From: DASQUP01 sp035641235
GTDB lineage: Bacteria; Actinomycetota; CADDZG01; WHSQ01
DNA length: 20,731 nucleotides
Assembly (NCBI GenBank): GCA_035641235.1
Contig: DASQUP010000229.1
Coordinates: forward strand, 1 to 20,731
Direction of reading: 5' to 3'
Positions 7,673 to 14,309 of this stretch are shown piece after piece. Every line of letters begins with the position of its first letter. Position 1 is the stretch's first letter. The notes below the pieces were generated by a model that searched no databases, was not told the DNA's origin, and was given only the letters and a program-made list of their open reading frames with translations. Position numbers and translations under genes: made by a program.

Positions 7673-8083
7673 ATGCTGAGCAAGATCCAACACGTCGCAC
7701 TGGCCGTTGCCGACATGGAAGCGGCGCTCGCGTTCTACAAAGACGTGTGGGGCCTCGAGGTGAGCCATCGGGAGCGCGTCGAGAGCGACGGCATCGAGGA
7801 GGCGATGCTCCCGCTCGGTGATTCGTTTCTCCAGCTCATCGCCCCGACTGCAGAAACCAGCACGGTGGCCAAATTCATCGAGCGGCGCGGTGAAGGTTTG
7901 CACCACATCGCCTACGAAGTCGACGACGTGGCGGCGAGTCTCGCTCAGCTCGAGTCCGCGGGAGCTACCCTCATCGACGATCAGGCACGGCGCGGGGGCG
8001 GAGGACATTTGGTCGCCTTCGTTCACCCCAAGGGCAATCACGGCGTCCTCGTCGAACTCGTCCAGCGCTCCGATCACGCGTAG
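7673..8083 (+). CDS. mce: Methylmalonyl-CoA (and ethylmalonyl-CoA) epimerase
   Basis: VOC-superfamily epimerase of 136 residues interconverting (2S) and (2R) methylmalonyl-CoA; the same enzyme serves ethylmalonyl-CoA in the ethylmalonyl-CoA pathway. Two beta-alpha-beta-beta-beta modules are visible. Metal ligands: His7 (IQHVALAV), Gln54 (SFLQLIAPT), His77/78 (GEGLHHIAYEVDD) and Glu128 (GVLVELVQ), matching the His-Gln-His-Glu set of the family. GHLVAFVHPKGNHGVLVEL is typical of the C-terminal part. It connects Ccr (ethylmalonyl-CoA) to Ecm and the carboxylase product to methylmalonyl-CoA mutase. Likely leaderless (TAGGAT 7 nt upstream); an MFS gene follows after 25 bp on the same strand. Confidence 0.93.
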   Translation: MLSKIQHVALAVADMEAALAFYKDVWGLEVSHRERVESDGIEEAMLPLGDSFLQLIAPTAETSTVAKFIERRGEGLHHIAYEVDDVAASLAQLESAGATLIDDQARRGGGGHLVAFVHPKGNHGVLVELVQRSDHA

Positions 8084-8108
8084 GAATGACGCGGGTGCCT
8101 CATAAGTT

Positions 8109-9383
8109 GTGCCTTCCGTGACAGAGCCGACGACGGAGGACCTCGCCGGTACCTCGCCGTGGCGGAGGCCGGAGTTCCGCAACCTGATGGCGATCTCGAT
8201 CACCGTCGCGCTTGGCTTTGGGATGGTCATTCCGGTACTCCCCCTATACGCGAAATCCTTCGGCGTGGGACTGGCGGTCATTGGCTTGATCCAGTTCGTC
8301 TTTGGCTCGACGCGGTTCTCGTTCGGACTCGTCGGCGGGCTGGTGGTGGACCGGTTCGGGGAGCGCGCCTGCACCATCGCGGGGCTTCTCATCGTGGCCG
8401 GGTCTTCGTACGCAGCCGGTTTTGCGCAGAGCTTCCCGCAGCTGGTGGTCGCACGAGGAATAGGCGGCGCCGGCTCGGCTTTGTTCATCGCCGGTCTAAA
8501 CAACCGGATCCTGCGAATTATCGAGCCCGAGGCGATGGGACGCGCCACCGGGGCGTTCCGAGCCTCCTTCCTTGTCGGCATCGGCGCCGGACCGGCTCTT
8601 GGAGGACTGGTGGCCGGGAGGTTCGGACTCGCGGCCCCGTTTCACTTCTATGCAACTGGCCTGTTGATCGCGAGCGTGATCGCTTGGATCGTCATGGCGG
8701 AGGGGGACGGCCACGAGCGCCCGCGCGTGCGACGGTCTCCCCTGGAGGCCCTGCGGGCGGCGCGCCCGATGCTCGGCGACGTCCGCTACGTCGTCGCCCT
8801 GCTGGCCACGCTCGTCGGATGGTGGACGATCTCGGGACCGCTGCAGACGGTGGGCCCTGTGTTCGCAGAGCAGGAGCTGGTGTTGACCGCGAGCCAGATC
8901 GGGCTTGCGGTCACGATGCTCGCCGTCGGAGAGATCATCACTCTGATCTTCGCCGGCCGGGCGGCGGACCGATTCGGGCGGCGCGCCGTACTGCTCCCGT
9001 CTCTGGCCGTGACCGCCGCGGCAACCGCTCTTCTCGGCCAACTCGATTCGGGAATTGCATGGGCGTACTACCCGCTGATGATCGCCGTCGGAGGAGGAAT
9101 CGCCGCTGGAGGCGCGGCGGCGGGGGGACTGCTCGCCGATTCGATCCCCCGAGAGGGGTCCGGGGCCGCGGTGGGCGTCAACCAGATGGCGGGCGACCTC
9201 GGTTACCTGACGGCCCCGACGGCAATCGGATTGATATCGGAGCGCGGCGGCTTCGAACTGGGTTACGTCGCAGGAGCCCTGCCCGCCGCGCTGGTCTTCG
9301 TGGCAGCCCTGAGGCTTCCCGGACGCGCCGGCGCTCGGCACCGGGAGGCTGCAACCCTTGGACCGCAGGAGCCCATGGGCTAG
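8109..9383 (+). CDS. Major facilitator superfamily transporter
   Basis: Membrane carrier of 424 residues with about 12 hydrophobic segments in two halves. The cytoplasmic loop motif A is present twice: GGLVVDRFGER (76-86) and AGRAADRFGRR in the second half. The opening helix GFGMVIPVLPLYAKSFGV resembles drug/proton antiporters of the TetA/MdtG kind, so export of a drug-like or metabolic compound is possible, but no substrate can be inferred. Start: GTG 8109 is given; GTG 8118, three codons later, is an equally good candidate (TAAGTT at 8103-8108). It sits 25 bp after the epimerase and 9 bp before purM, although purM seems to have its own promoter. Confidence 0.88.
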   Translation: MPSVTEPTTEDLAGTSPWRRPEFRNLMAISITVALGFGMVIPVLPLYAKSFGVGLAVIGLIQFVFGSTRFSFGLVGGLVVDRFGERACTIAGLLIVAGSSYAAGFAQSFPQLVVARGIGGAGSALFIAGLNNRILRIIEPEAMGRATGAFRASFLVGIGAGPALGGLVAGRFGLAAPFHFYATGLLIASVIAWIVMAEGDGHERPRVRRSPLEALRAARPMLGDVRYVVALLATLVGWWTISGPLQTVGPVFAEQELVLTASQIGLAVTMLAVGEIITLIFAGRAADRFGRRAVLLPSLAVTAAATALLGQLDSGIAWAYYPLMIAVGGGIAAGGAAAGGLLADSIPREGSGAAVGVNQMAGDLGYLTAPTAIGLISERGGFELGYVAGALPAALVFVAALRLPGRAGARHREAATLGPQEPMG

Positions 9384-9386
9384 GGT
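9381..9386 (+). promoter_or_regulatory. Putative leaderless -10 element of purM
   Basis: TAGGGT, whose first three bases are the MFS stop codon, lies 6 nt before GTG 9393, which fits a leaderless purM transcript separate from the MFS message. Confidence 0.4.
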
Positions 9387-9392
9387 CGCCTC

Positions 9393-10484
9393 GTGAGCAC
9401 GTACGAGCAGGCAGGCGTGCAGAGACAGAGCGACGCGCTGTCCTCGGTGGTCCGTCATCTCGGTCCCACACTCGGCCTCCCGCAGGACGGTGAGGTTCTG
9501 ACCTCATTCGGGGGCTATGCCAGTGCCGTCAAGGTTTCGGATGACCTGGCGATAGCGATCACGACCGACGGCGTTGGGTCGAAGACAATAGTGGCGGCGG
9601 CGCTCGACCGTTACGACACCGTCGGCTTCGACTGCGTAGCGATGAACGTCAACGACGTCATTTGTGTGGGCGCACGCCCGATCGCGATGGTCGACTACCT
9701 GGGCGTCCACACCCTCCACCCCCGGCGCGCCGACGAGATCCTGCGAGGGCTTGGGGCGGCAGCGAAGGAAGCCGGTATCGCGATTCCCGGAGGCGAGCTG
9801 GCGCAGCTCCCGGAGGTTATCGGTTCCGACGGCAAGGTCGCCGGAGACGAACGTGCCTTCGACCTGGTGGGGACGTGCATTGGTGTAGTGCACCCCGACC
9901 GCATCGTCACCGGAGCGGACGTGGAGCCCGGGGACGTACTCATCGGTCTCCATTCGTCGGGGATCCACTCGAACGGACTCACTCTTGCGCGCAGGGCCCT
10001 CCTCGAGCGCGCCGGTTATCGGCTGGGCGATGAGATCCCCCGCCTCGGACGCGCCCTCGGCGACGAACTTCTCGAGCCCACGGAGATCTACGTGCGTGCT
10101 GCGACGGCCATGTGGAGCGCCGGGATCGCCACCCAGGGCCTGGTGCACATAACCAGCGACGGTTTCGCAAATCTGTGCCGCCTCGAGGCCCCGGTCGGTT
10201 ACAGGGTGGAAGAACTTCCGAGTCCGCCGCCGATCTTCGGTCTCATACAGGAAGCGAGTGAGATCCCCGCCGCCGAGATGTATCGGGTGTTCAACATGGG
10301 CATTGGTCTCGTCGTCGTGGTCCATCCCGACGAGGCCGAGGCGGCCCTTGCCGCGGTACGGGCGCAGGGATACCGGGCCCAGCGAATCGGCACGGTCACT
10401 GAGGACGCCGGCTCCGTGCACGTTGAGCCGGTGCGGCTGGTCGGCGGAATGGTGGACGGCGCCAGCCACTTCGAACCGTACTGA
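9393..10484 (+). CDS. purM: Phosphoribosylformylglycinamidine cyclo-ligase (AIR synthetase), divergent form
   Basis: ATP-dependent cyclisation of FGAM to AIR in purine synthesis; 363 residues. PurM-family landmarks: AITTDGVGSKT (55-65), MNVNDVICVGARPIAMVDY (84-102), GLHSSGIHSNGLTLAR (185-200) and a C-terminal FNMGIGLVVVV segment. Two positions differ from the usual bacterial signatures: the segment normally reading GGETAEMPG is GGELAQLPE (133-141), and the HITGGG segment is HITSDGFANLCRL (252-264). These variants resemble what I recall of archaeal-type or other divergent AIR synthetases, so activity is likely but less certain than for a canonical PurM. No other purine genes are nearby. The GTG start is supported by TAGGGT 6 nt upstream. 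Confidence 0.85.
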   Translation: MSTYEQAGVQRQSDALSSVVRHLGPTLGLPQDGEVLTSFGGYASAVKVSDDLAIAITTDGVGSKTIVAAALDRYDTVGFDCVAMNVNDVICVGARPIAMVDYLGVHTLHPRRADEILRGLGAAAKEAGIAIPGGELAQLPEVIGSDGKVAGDERAFDLVGTCIGVVHPDRIVTGADVEPGDVLIGLHSSGIHSNGLTLARRALLERAGYRLGDEIPRLGRALGDELLEPTEIYVRAATAMWSAGIATQGLVHITSDGFANLCRLEAPVGYRVEELPSPPPIFGLIQEASEIPAAEMYRVFNMGIGLVVVVHPDEAEAALAAVRAQGYRAQRIGTVTEDAGSVHVEPVRLVGGMVDGASHFEPY

Positions 10485-10788
10485 GCCGGCTGCACCGCCG
10501 GTCCGCTACCGGCTCCACCCCGCCACCGAGCTCCTCCACCAAGTGGACCAGGGCGTTCCCCTCGAGCAGCAGATCGTGTTTGACCTCTTCGATCAGCCGG
10601 CGCGCCGCACCGACCTCGCCGGCCCGAACCAGGGTCGCCGCAAACGAGAGCTGCTCCTCCACCATCGCACCCGTCCGCAGCGAGAACCGGCGCGCCGATC
10701 GCGCCAGCCTCCGGCGTTCTTGTAATCGCCCGAATGCGCGGAGCAGTGCCCTAACGGGCGCGCCGAACGACGCTGCGACGGATCTCAT
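10396..10788 (-). CDS. Hypothetical small helical protein (uncertain gene)
   Basis: Open frame of 130 residues filling most of the 383-bp space between purM and the carboxylase gene. The central part (about 40-90: EEQLSFAATLVRAGEV, RRLIEEVKHDLLLEGN, LVHLVEELGG) is helix-like with sensible hydrophobic spacing, while the N-terminus is Arg/Ala-rich and the last 30 residues, which overlap the 3' end of purM by 89 bp in the opposite direction, look like an antisense artefact. No recognised family, no clear -10 or Shine-Dalgarno. A shorter real product ending before the overlap would require a frame correction. Without this gene the region 10485-10824 holds nothing I can name. Confidence 0.35.
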   Translation of the reverse strand: MRSVAASFGAPVRALLRAFGRLQERRRLARSARRFSLRTGAMVEEQLSFAATLVRAGEVGAARRLIEEVKHDLLLEGNALVHLVEELGGGVEPVADRRCSRLSTVRSGWRRPPFRRPAAPAQRARSRRPQ

Positions 10789-10824
10789 GGATGTCAGTTC
10801 GACGCCGAGGGCCGCTGCCCCTTG

Positions 10825-10845
10825 TGCCTGAGGTCCCCTCAGGCA
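10825..10845. promoter_or_regulatory. Perfect palindromic operator candidate upstream of the carboxylase beta gene
   Basis: TGCCTGAGG (10825-10833) and CCTCAGGCA (10837-10845) are perfect 9-bp arms around 3 bp. The repeat ends 10 bp before the putative -10 TAGACT (10856-10861), so it overlaps the expected -35 region, a position typical for a repressor site. A terminator for the opposite strand is less likely because no T-run is present. Confidence 0.5.
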
Positions 10846-10855
10846 AATCGCGGAC

Positions 10856-10861
10856 TAGACT
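10856..10861 (+). promoter_or_regulatory. Putative leaderless -10 element of the carboxylase beta gene
   Basis: TAGACT lies 6 nt before ATG 10868; no Shine-Dalgarno sequence is present between them. Confidence 0.5.
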
Positions 10862-10867
10862 CCGGCC

Positions 10868-12481
10868 ATGGCAACTCAACAACAACCTGCACCTCAGGAG
10901 GGCTCCGCCGCAGGCCGAACGCGGGCCCCTAAGAGCATCTCCGAGCGGCTCGACGAGCTCCGGGGGCTCAAACAGAAGGCGATGGTCGGAGACGCCGAGG
11001 AAGCCATCCAGCGGCAGCACGAGCGCGGCAAACTCACGGCCCGCGAACGAATAGAGCATTTCCTCGACCCCGGAAGTTTCGTCGAGACCGACGCCCTTGT
11101 CCGGCACCGAGCGCATGGATTCGGGATCGAGGACCGCCGCCCGTACGGCGACGCGGTCGTCACGGGATGGGGCACGGTGAACGGCCGGAAGGTCTTCGCG
11201 TTCGCGCAGGACTTCACCCGCTTCGGCGGGTCGCTCGGCGAGGTTATGGCCGAGAAGATCTGCAAGATCATGGACCTGGCCCTCGAGACCGGCGCGCCGG
11301 TCATCGGACTCAACGATTCGGGGGGAGCGAGGATTCAGGAGGGGGCGTCATCACTCGCGGGCTACGGCTACATCTTCGACCGCAACGTCCGGTGCTCCGG
11401 AGTGATCCCACAGATCTCCGCGATCATGGGGCCGTGCGCCGGCGGCGCCGTATATTCGCCTGCAATTACCGACTTCGTGTTCATGGTTACCGGAACGTCA
11501 CACATGTTCATTACCGGTCCCGATGTCATCAAGGCGGTGACCGGGGAGAGCGTGACGCAGGAGGAGCTCGGTGGTGCTATGAGCCATGCGTCGAAGTCGG
11601 GCGTCTCACACTTCGTGGCGGGCGATGACGATGACTGTCTCGAGCAGATCCGCTATCTGCTGTCGTTCCTGCCCTCGAACAACTTTGAGTCGGCCCCTTA
11701 CTTCCCGCCGACCGACGATCCCATGCGGGAATGCGACGATCTCGTCGACCTTATTCCCGACTCGCCGAACAAGCCCTACGACATGCACGAGATCATCGCT
11801 TCAGTGTTCGACGACGGCGAGTTCTTCGAGGTTCATTCACACTGGGCTCGCAACATCATCTGCGGCCTCGCCCGCCTCGCGGGTCATCCCGTGGGAATAG
11901 TGGCAAACCAGCCGCAGGTGCTCGCCGGAACGCTCGACATCACTTCGTCCACGAAGGGCGCGCGCTTCGTTCGTTTCTGCGACGCGTTCAACATCCCCCT
12001 GATCGCATTCGTCGACGTTCCCGGCTTCCTGCCGGGCACCGAGCAGGAGTACACGGGAATCATCCGGCACGGCGCCAAACTTCTCTACGCGTTCAGCGAG
12101 GCCACAGTTCCGCGTATGACCGTGATAACCCGCAAGGCGTACGGGGGTGCGTATGTGGTCATGAACTCCAAGCACATCCGTGCGGACATCTGTTTCGGAT
12201 GGCCTACCGCGCAGATCGCGGTGATGGGCGCCGAGGGCGCCGTCAACGTCATCCACCGCAGGACGATCGCCGCGGCCGAGGACCCAGCAGCGAAACGCGG
12301 CGAGCTCATATCGGACTACGAGGAACGTTTCTCCAATCCCTACATCGCCGCCGAACGCGGCTACATCGACGACGTTATCGAGCCGCAGGACACGCGCCGC
12401 CGGCTGGTGCAGTCACTGGAGATGTTGCGATCCAAACGGGAGATGATCCCGCAGCGCAAACACGGGAACATTCCGCTGTGA
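10868..12481 (+). CDS. Acyl-CoA carboxylase beta subunit (propionyl/acetyl-CoA carboxyltransferase)
   Basis: Carboxyltransferase subunit of 537 residues that moves the carboxyl group from biotin to an acyl-CoA. Two crotonase-fold halves are visible: N-terminal with LNDSGGARIQEG and the oxyanion segment GPCAGGAVYSP; C-terminal with FVDVPGFLPGTEQEYTGIIR and ARADICFGWPTAQIAVMG-like sequence near 440. Overall similarity is to PccB/AccD5-type proteins. The position reported to set substrate choice in Streptomyces (Asp422 in PccB, a hydrophobic residue in AccB) falls in KAYGGAYVVM, where this protein has Val430. That points to a broader or acetyl-CoA-accepting enzyme, by inference. It is followed after 7 bp by the epsilon subunit; the biotinylated alpha subunit is not in the window. 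Control may involve the palindrome at 10825-10845. Confidence 0.93.
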   Translation: MATQQQPAPQEGSAAGRTRAPKSISERLDELRGLKQKAMVGDAEEAIQRQHERGKLTARERIEHFLDPGSFVETDALVRHRAHGFGIEDRRPYGDAVVTGWGTVNGRKVFAFAQDFTRFGGSLGEVMAEKICKIMDLALETGAPVIGLNDSGGARIQEGASSLAGYGYIFDRNVRCSGVIPQISAIMGPCAGGAVYSPAITDFVFMVTGTSHMFITGPDVIKAVTGESVTQEELGGAMSHASKSGVSHFVAGDDDDCLEQIRYLLSFLPSNNFESAPYFPPTDDPMRECDDLVDLIPDSPNKPYDMHEIIASVFDDGEFFEVHSHWARNIICGLARLAGHPVGIVANQPQVLAGTLDITSSTKGARFVRFCDAFNIPLIAFVDVPGFLPGTEQEYTGIIRHGAKLLYAFSEATVPRMTVITRKAYGGAYVVMNSKHIRADICFGWPTAQIAVMGAEGAVNVIHRRTIAAAEDPAAKRGELISDYEERFSNPYIAAERGYIDDVIEPQDTRRRLVQSLEMLRSKREMIPQRKHGNIPL

Positions 12482-12488
12482 TCGAGCT

Positions 12489-12773
12489 ATGAACGAGAAG
12501 AAGCGCCGCCTGGAACTCGTCTCGGTCGACGGCAAACCGACGGAGTCGGAACTGAGAGTCCTTCGGCGCGCCCTGGAACAACACGTTGAGGGGCAGCGCT
12601 CCGCGGCAACTCCCTCGATCTGGCGGCGCGCCGGACGCGCGCAGGGCCGCCGCCTCGGGATGTTCGACTACCGCGATCGTTTTTCGGTCGAGGACGCGTG
12701 GCGTCTGTCCACTCGGTTCGCGTTCGGAGGCCGTGAGTACCCCGGCCGTGCAGGCCGCGGCGACGCCCGCTGA
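12489..12773 (+). CDS. Acyl-CoA carboxylase epsilon subunit-like protein
   Basis: Small protein of 94 residues beginning 7 bp after the beta subunit. The N-terminal part reads LELVSVDGKPTESELRVLRRALEQ, the pattern of actinobacterial AccE/PccE epsilon subunits (strand, G-x-PT, then an E-L-rich helix), followed by SIWRRAGRAQGRR. Epsilon subunits bind the alpha-beta carboxylase complex and increase its activity. This one is longer than the usual 60-85 residues: a second conserved-looking block, EDAWRLSTRFAFGGREY (about 68-84), follows the core. Assignment rests on position, length and the short motif, so it is probable rather than certain. A palindromic repeat begins a few bases after its stop. 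Confidence 0.7.
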   Translation: MNEKKRRLELVSVDGKPTESELRVLRRALEQHVEGQRSAATPSIWRRAGRAQGRRLGMFDYRDRFSVEDAWRLSTRFAFGGREYPGRAGRGDAR

Positions 12774-12777
12774 TTTC

Positions 12778-12833
12778 CGAACTGTTCGCGCTCAACTGCG
12801 GAATCCGATGAATGAGCGCGAACGGTTCGCGGG
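12778..12833. repeat. Palindromic intergenic repeat, copy 3 (between convergent genes)
   Basis: CTGTTCGCGCTCA (12782-12794) pairs with TGAGCGCGAACGG (12813-12825), 13 bp with one G-T pair, loop of 18 nt. CCGAAC precedes it and TTCGCGG follows. It fills the gap between the epsilon subunit and the convergent glycosidase gene, so it may terminate both. Confidence 0.65.
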
Positions 12834-14201
12834 TTAGTCCGCGGTAAAGGCCCGTTCGGCCGCGCGCAGGGATCGCGGCACCCGGCCGGTCTCGGCGCGG
12901 AGATAGGCGGCCAGGCCGCCGGTGGAGCCGGGGTCGGTCGACGCGTCGCTCCACGCGCCCGCACCTGCACCACCCACGGTGCTCTCGGAGGCTTGAGGGG
13001 CCTGCTCGCCCGGATCCGGGCCGGGCAGGACTACCAGCGCCGACGACACGGATCGCTCGTGGCCGTCCGAGGGGCGGTTCTTTATCTTGCCGTTGATGAC
13101 CACGGTGGTGGAGCCGCCGCCGTCCAAGTTGAGGGCGTCGACTGCGCCGTTGTTTTGGAAAAGCCGGGCGAACTGCCGGAGCGTCATTCCCTTGCTGTAG
13201 CCGGGCTGCCGCCCATCGACTGCGATGAGGAGCACACGTCCATCGACCGTAACGCCTACGCCGGTTCTCGGATTGCGGTTGTGGAACGGCGTGTTCCCGT
13301 TGACGTCCTCCCATACGATCCGACCGTCACTGACGATCACCGGGTTGCCGCCGATTGTGTCGAACACGCCGGGCCATCCCAGCGACCACGACAACGCAAC
13401 CTGTTGTCCGGGCACGATCTGCGAAATCTCTCCAGCTCGATTGCCGTTTATTGGGGTCGCGACGACAACACCACCTTGTCGGCCAAGTCGCCGGTTCCTG
13501 CACTTCACGGTGTCGACTGTGTGGAACGACTCGATCCCCGTCCCGCCCTCGTTCAGGCGCGGTCTCTCAATCGGATAAAGCCGGGCCGAACACGCGAATT
13601 TTGGTGGAAGCTCGATGTCGCGCCCGGCCGGCGTGTACATGTTCACCTGTTTGGACCCCGGCGCGCCGTTGTTGACACGTTTGATGGAAGTAACGAGTCC
13701 GGTGACTGTGTCCCGTAACGTCGCAACGAGCTGGGGATGTCCCATGTATGACGCAGTCTTCCCGGCGTCCATCGAAAAGTTGCGACCCCACGAAGTCTCC
13801 GACTGATCCAGGAAACCATCGCGCGCAAACGTGTGGACCGGACGGCCGACCCCGGTGGCGTAGTCACCGTTGAAAGCAGCGATCGCTCCCGACCGCCCGG
13901 ACATCGAGCTGGTTCGCTCGAATCCTGCCAGCTGATCGCCGGCGAGAACCGTATCGATCGTGGCGGCCTTGTCCGGGCGGACGGATAGGATAAAGATCCG
14001 CCACGGGCCTTTGGGATCTTTGATCTTCGTGAAGACGACACCCGGCGCGAGCTTCCTCTTCCGAGTCCAGCCGCCCGTCTTCTGTGCTTCCGCCGAAACC
14101 GGGACCAGCGCAGCCACCGTGGCGGCTGCGAGCAGCGTGGCCACCGCCCATCGACGTCGCCGGCCCCGCGCGCCGGCGCCCCATTTCGTCCGCTCCAGCA
14201 T
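12834..14201 (-). CDS. Secreted phosphodiester glycosidase (NAGPA-domain) family protein
   Basis: Exported protein of 455 residues. The ATG at 14201 gives an Arg-rich n-region, hydrophobic core (WAVATLLAAATVAALVP) and a VSAEA cleavage site at about 38; the frame is open far upstream but that part is antisense to the regulator gene. The C-terminal half (about 250-425) resembles the phosphodiester glycosidase domain (NAGPA/DUF2233 type): DTIGGNPVIVSDGRIVW, RTGVGVTVDGRVLLIAVDGR, GMTLRQFARLF and VDALNLDGGGSTTVVINGK are hallmark segments. The N-terminal part (45-150) with AFNGDYA is typical of the same family. A substrate (cell-wall or exopolysaccharide phosphodiester) is not deducible. The extreme C-terminus is low-complexity (PGEQAPQASESTVGGAG). 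A minus-strand TAACGT (14210-14215) lies 8 nt upstream of the ATG. Confidence 0.85.
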   Translation of the reverse strand: MLERTKWGAGARGRRRRWAVATLLAAATVAALVPVSAEAQKTGGWTRKRKLAPGVVFTKIKDPKGPWRIFILSVRPDKAATIDTVLAGDQLAGFERTSSMSGRSGAIAAFNGDYATGVGRPVHTFARDGFLDQSETSWGRNFSMDAGKTASYMGHPQLVATLRDTVTGLVTSIKRVNNGAPGSKQVNMYTPAGRDIELPPKFACSARLYPIERPRLNEGGTGIESFHTVDTVKCRNRRLGRQGGVVVATPINGNRAGEISQIVPGQQVALSWSLGWPGVFDTIGGNPVIVSDGRIVWEDVNGNTPFHNRNPRTGVGVTVDGRVLLIAVDGRQPGYSKGMTLRQFARLFQNNGAVDALNLDGGGSTTVVINGKIKNRPSDGHERSVSSALVVLPGPDPGEQAPQASESTVGGAGAGAWSDASTDPGSTGGLAAYLRAETGRVPRSLRAAERAFTAD

Positions 14202-14271
14202 CGGCCCGCACGTTATGGCGTGCGATTGAACGCGGTCAAGGAAATCGAGCATTTCGCGGGGGTGGCCGGGC

Positions 14272-14302
14272 TTGACCCTCACCCAACGTGAGGGTCTACG
14301 TT
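14272..14302 (+). promoter_or_regulatory. MerR-type autoregulated promoter of the TipA-like gene
   Basis: -35 TTGACC (14272-14277) and -10 TACGTT (14297-14302) are separated by 19 bp. The spacer is filled by the perfect inverted repeat GACCCTCAC-ccaac-GTGAGGGTC (14274-14296). A 19-bp spacer with an operator between the hexamers is the signature of MerR-family activation by DNA distortion. The ATG lies 7 nt after the -10, so the message is probably leaderless. Confidence 0.8.
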
Positions 14303-14309
14303 GGTCCGC

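Noticed and set aside
7610..8581. 323-residue minus-strand frame across the epimerase and MFS genes
   Set aside because: Antisense to two recognisable proteins and without family resemblance; typical of long shadow frames in GC-rich DNA.
8496..9458. 320-residue minus-strand frame opposite the MFS gene
   Set aside because: Composition is His/Arg/Gly-rich with no domain, whereas the plus strand has 12 membrane segments and two motif A copies.
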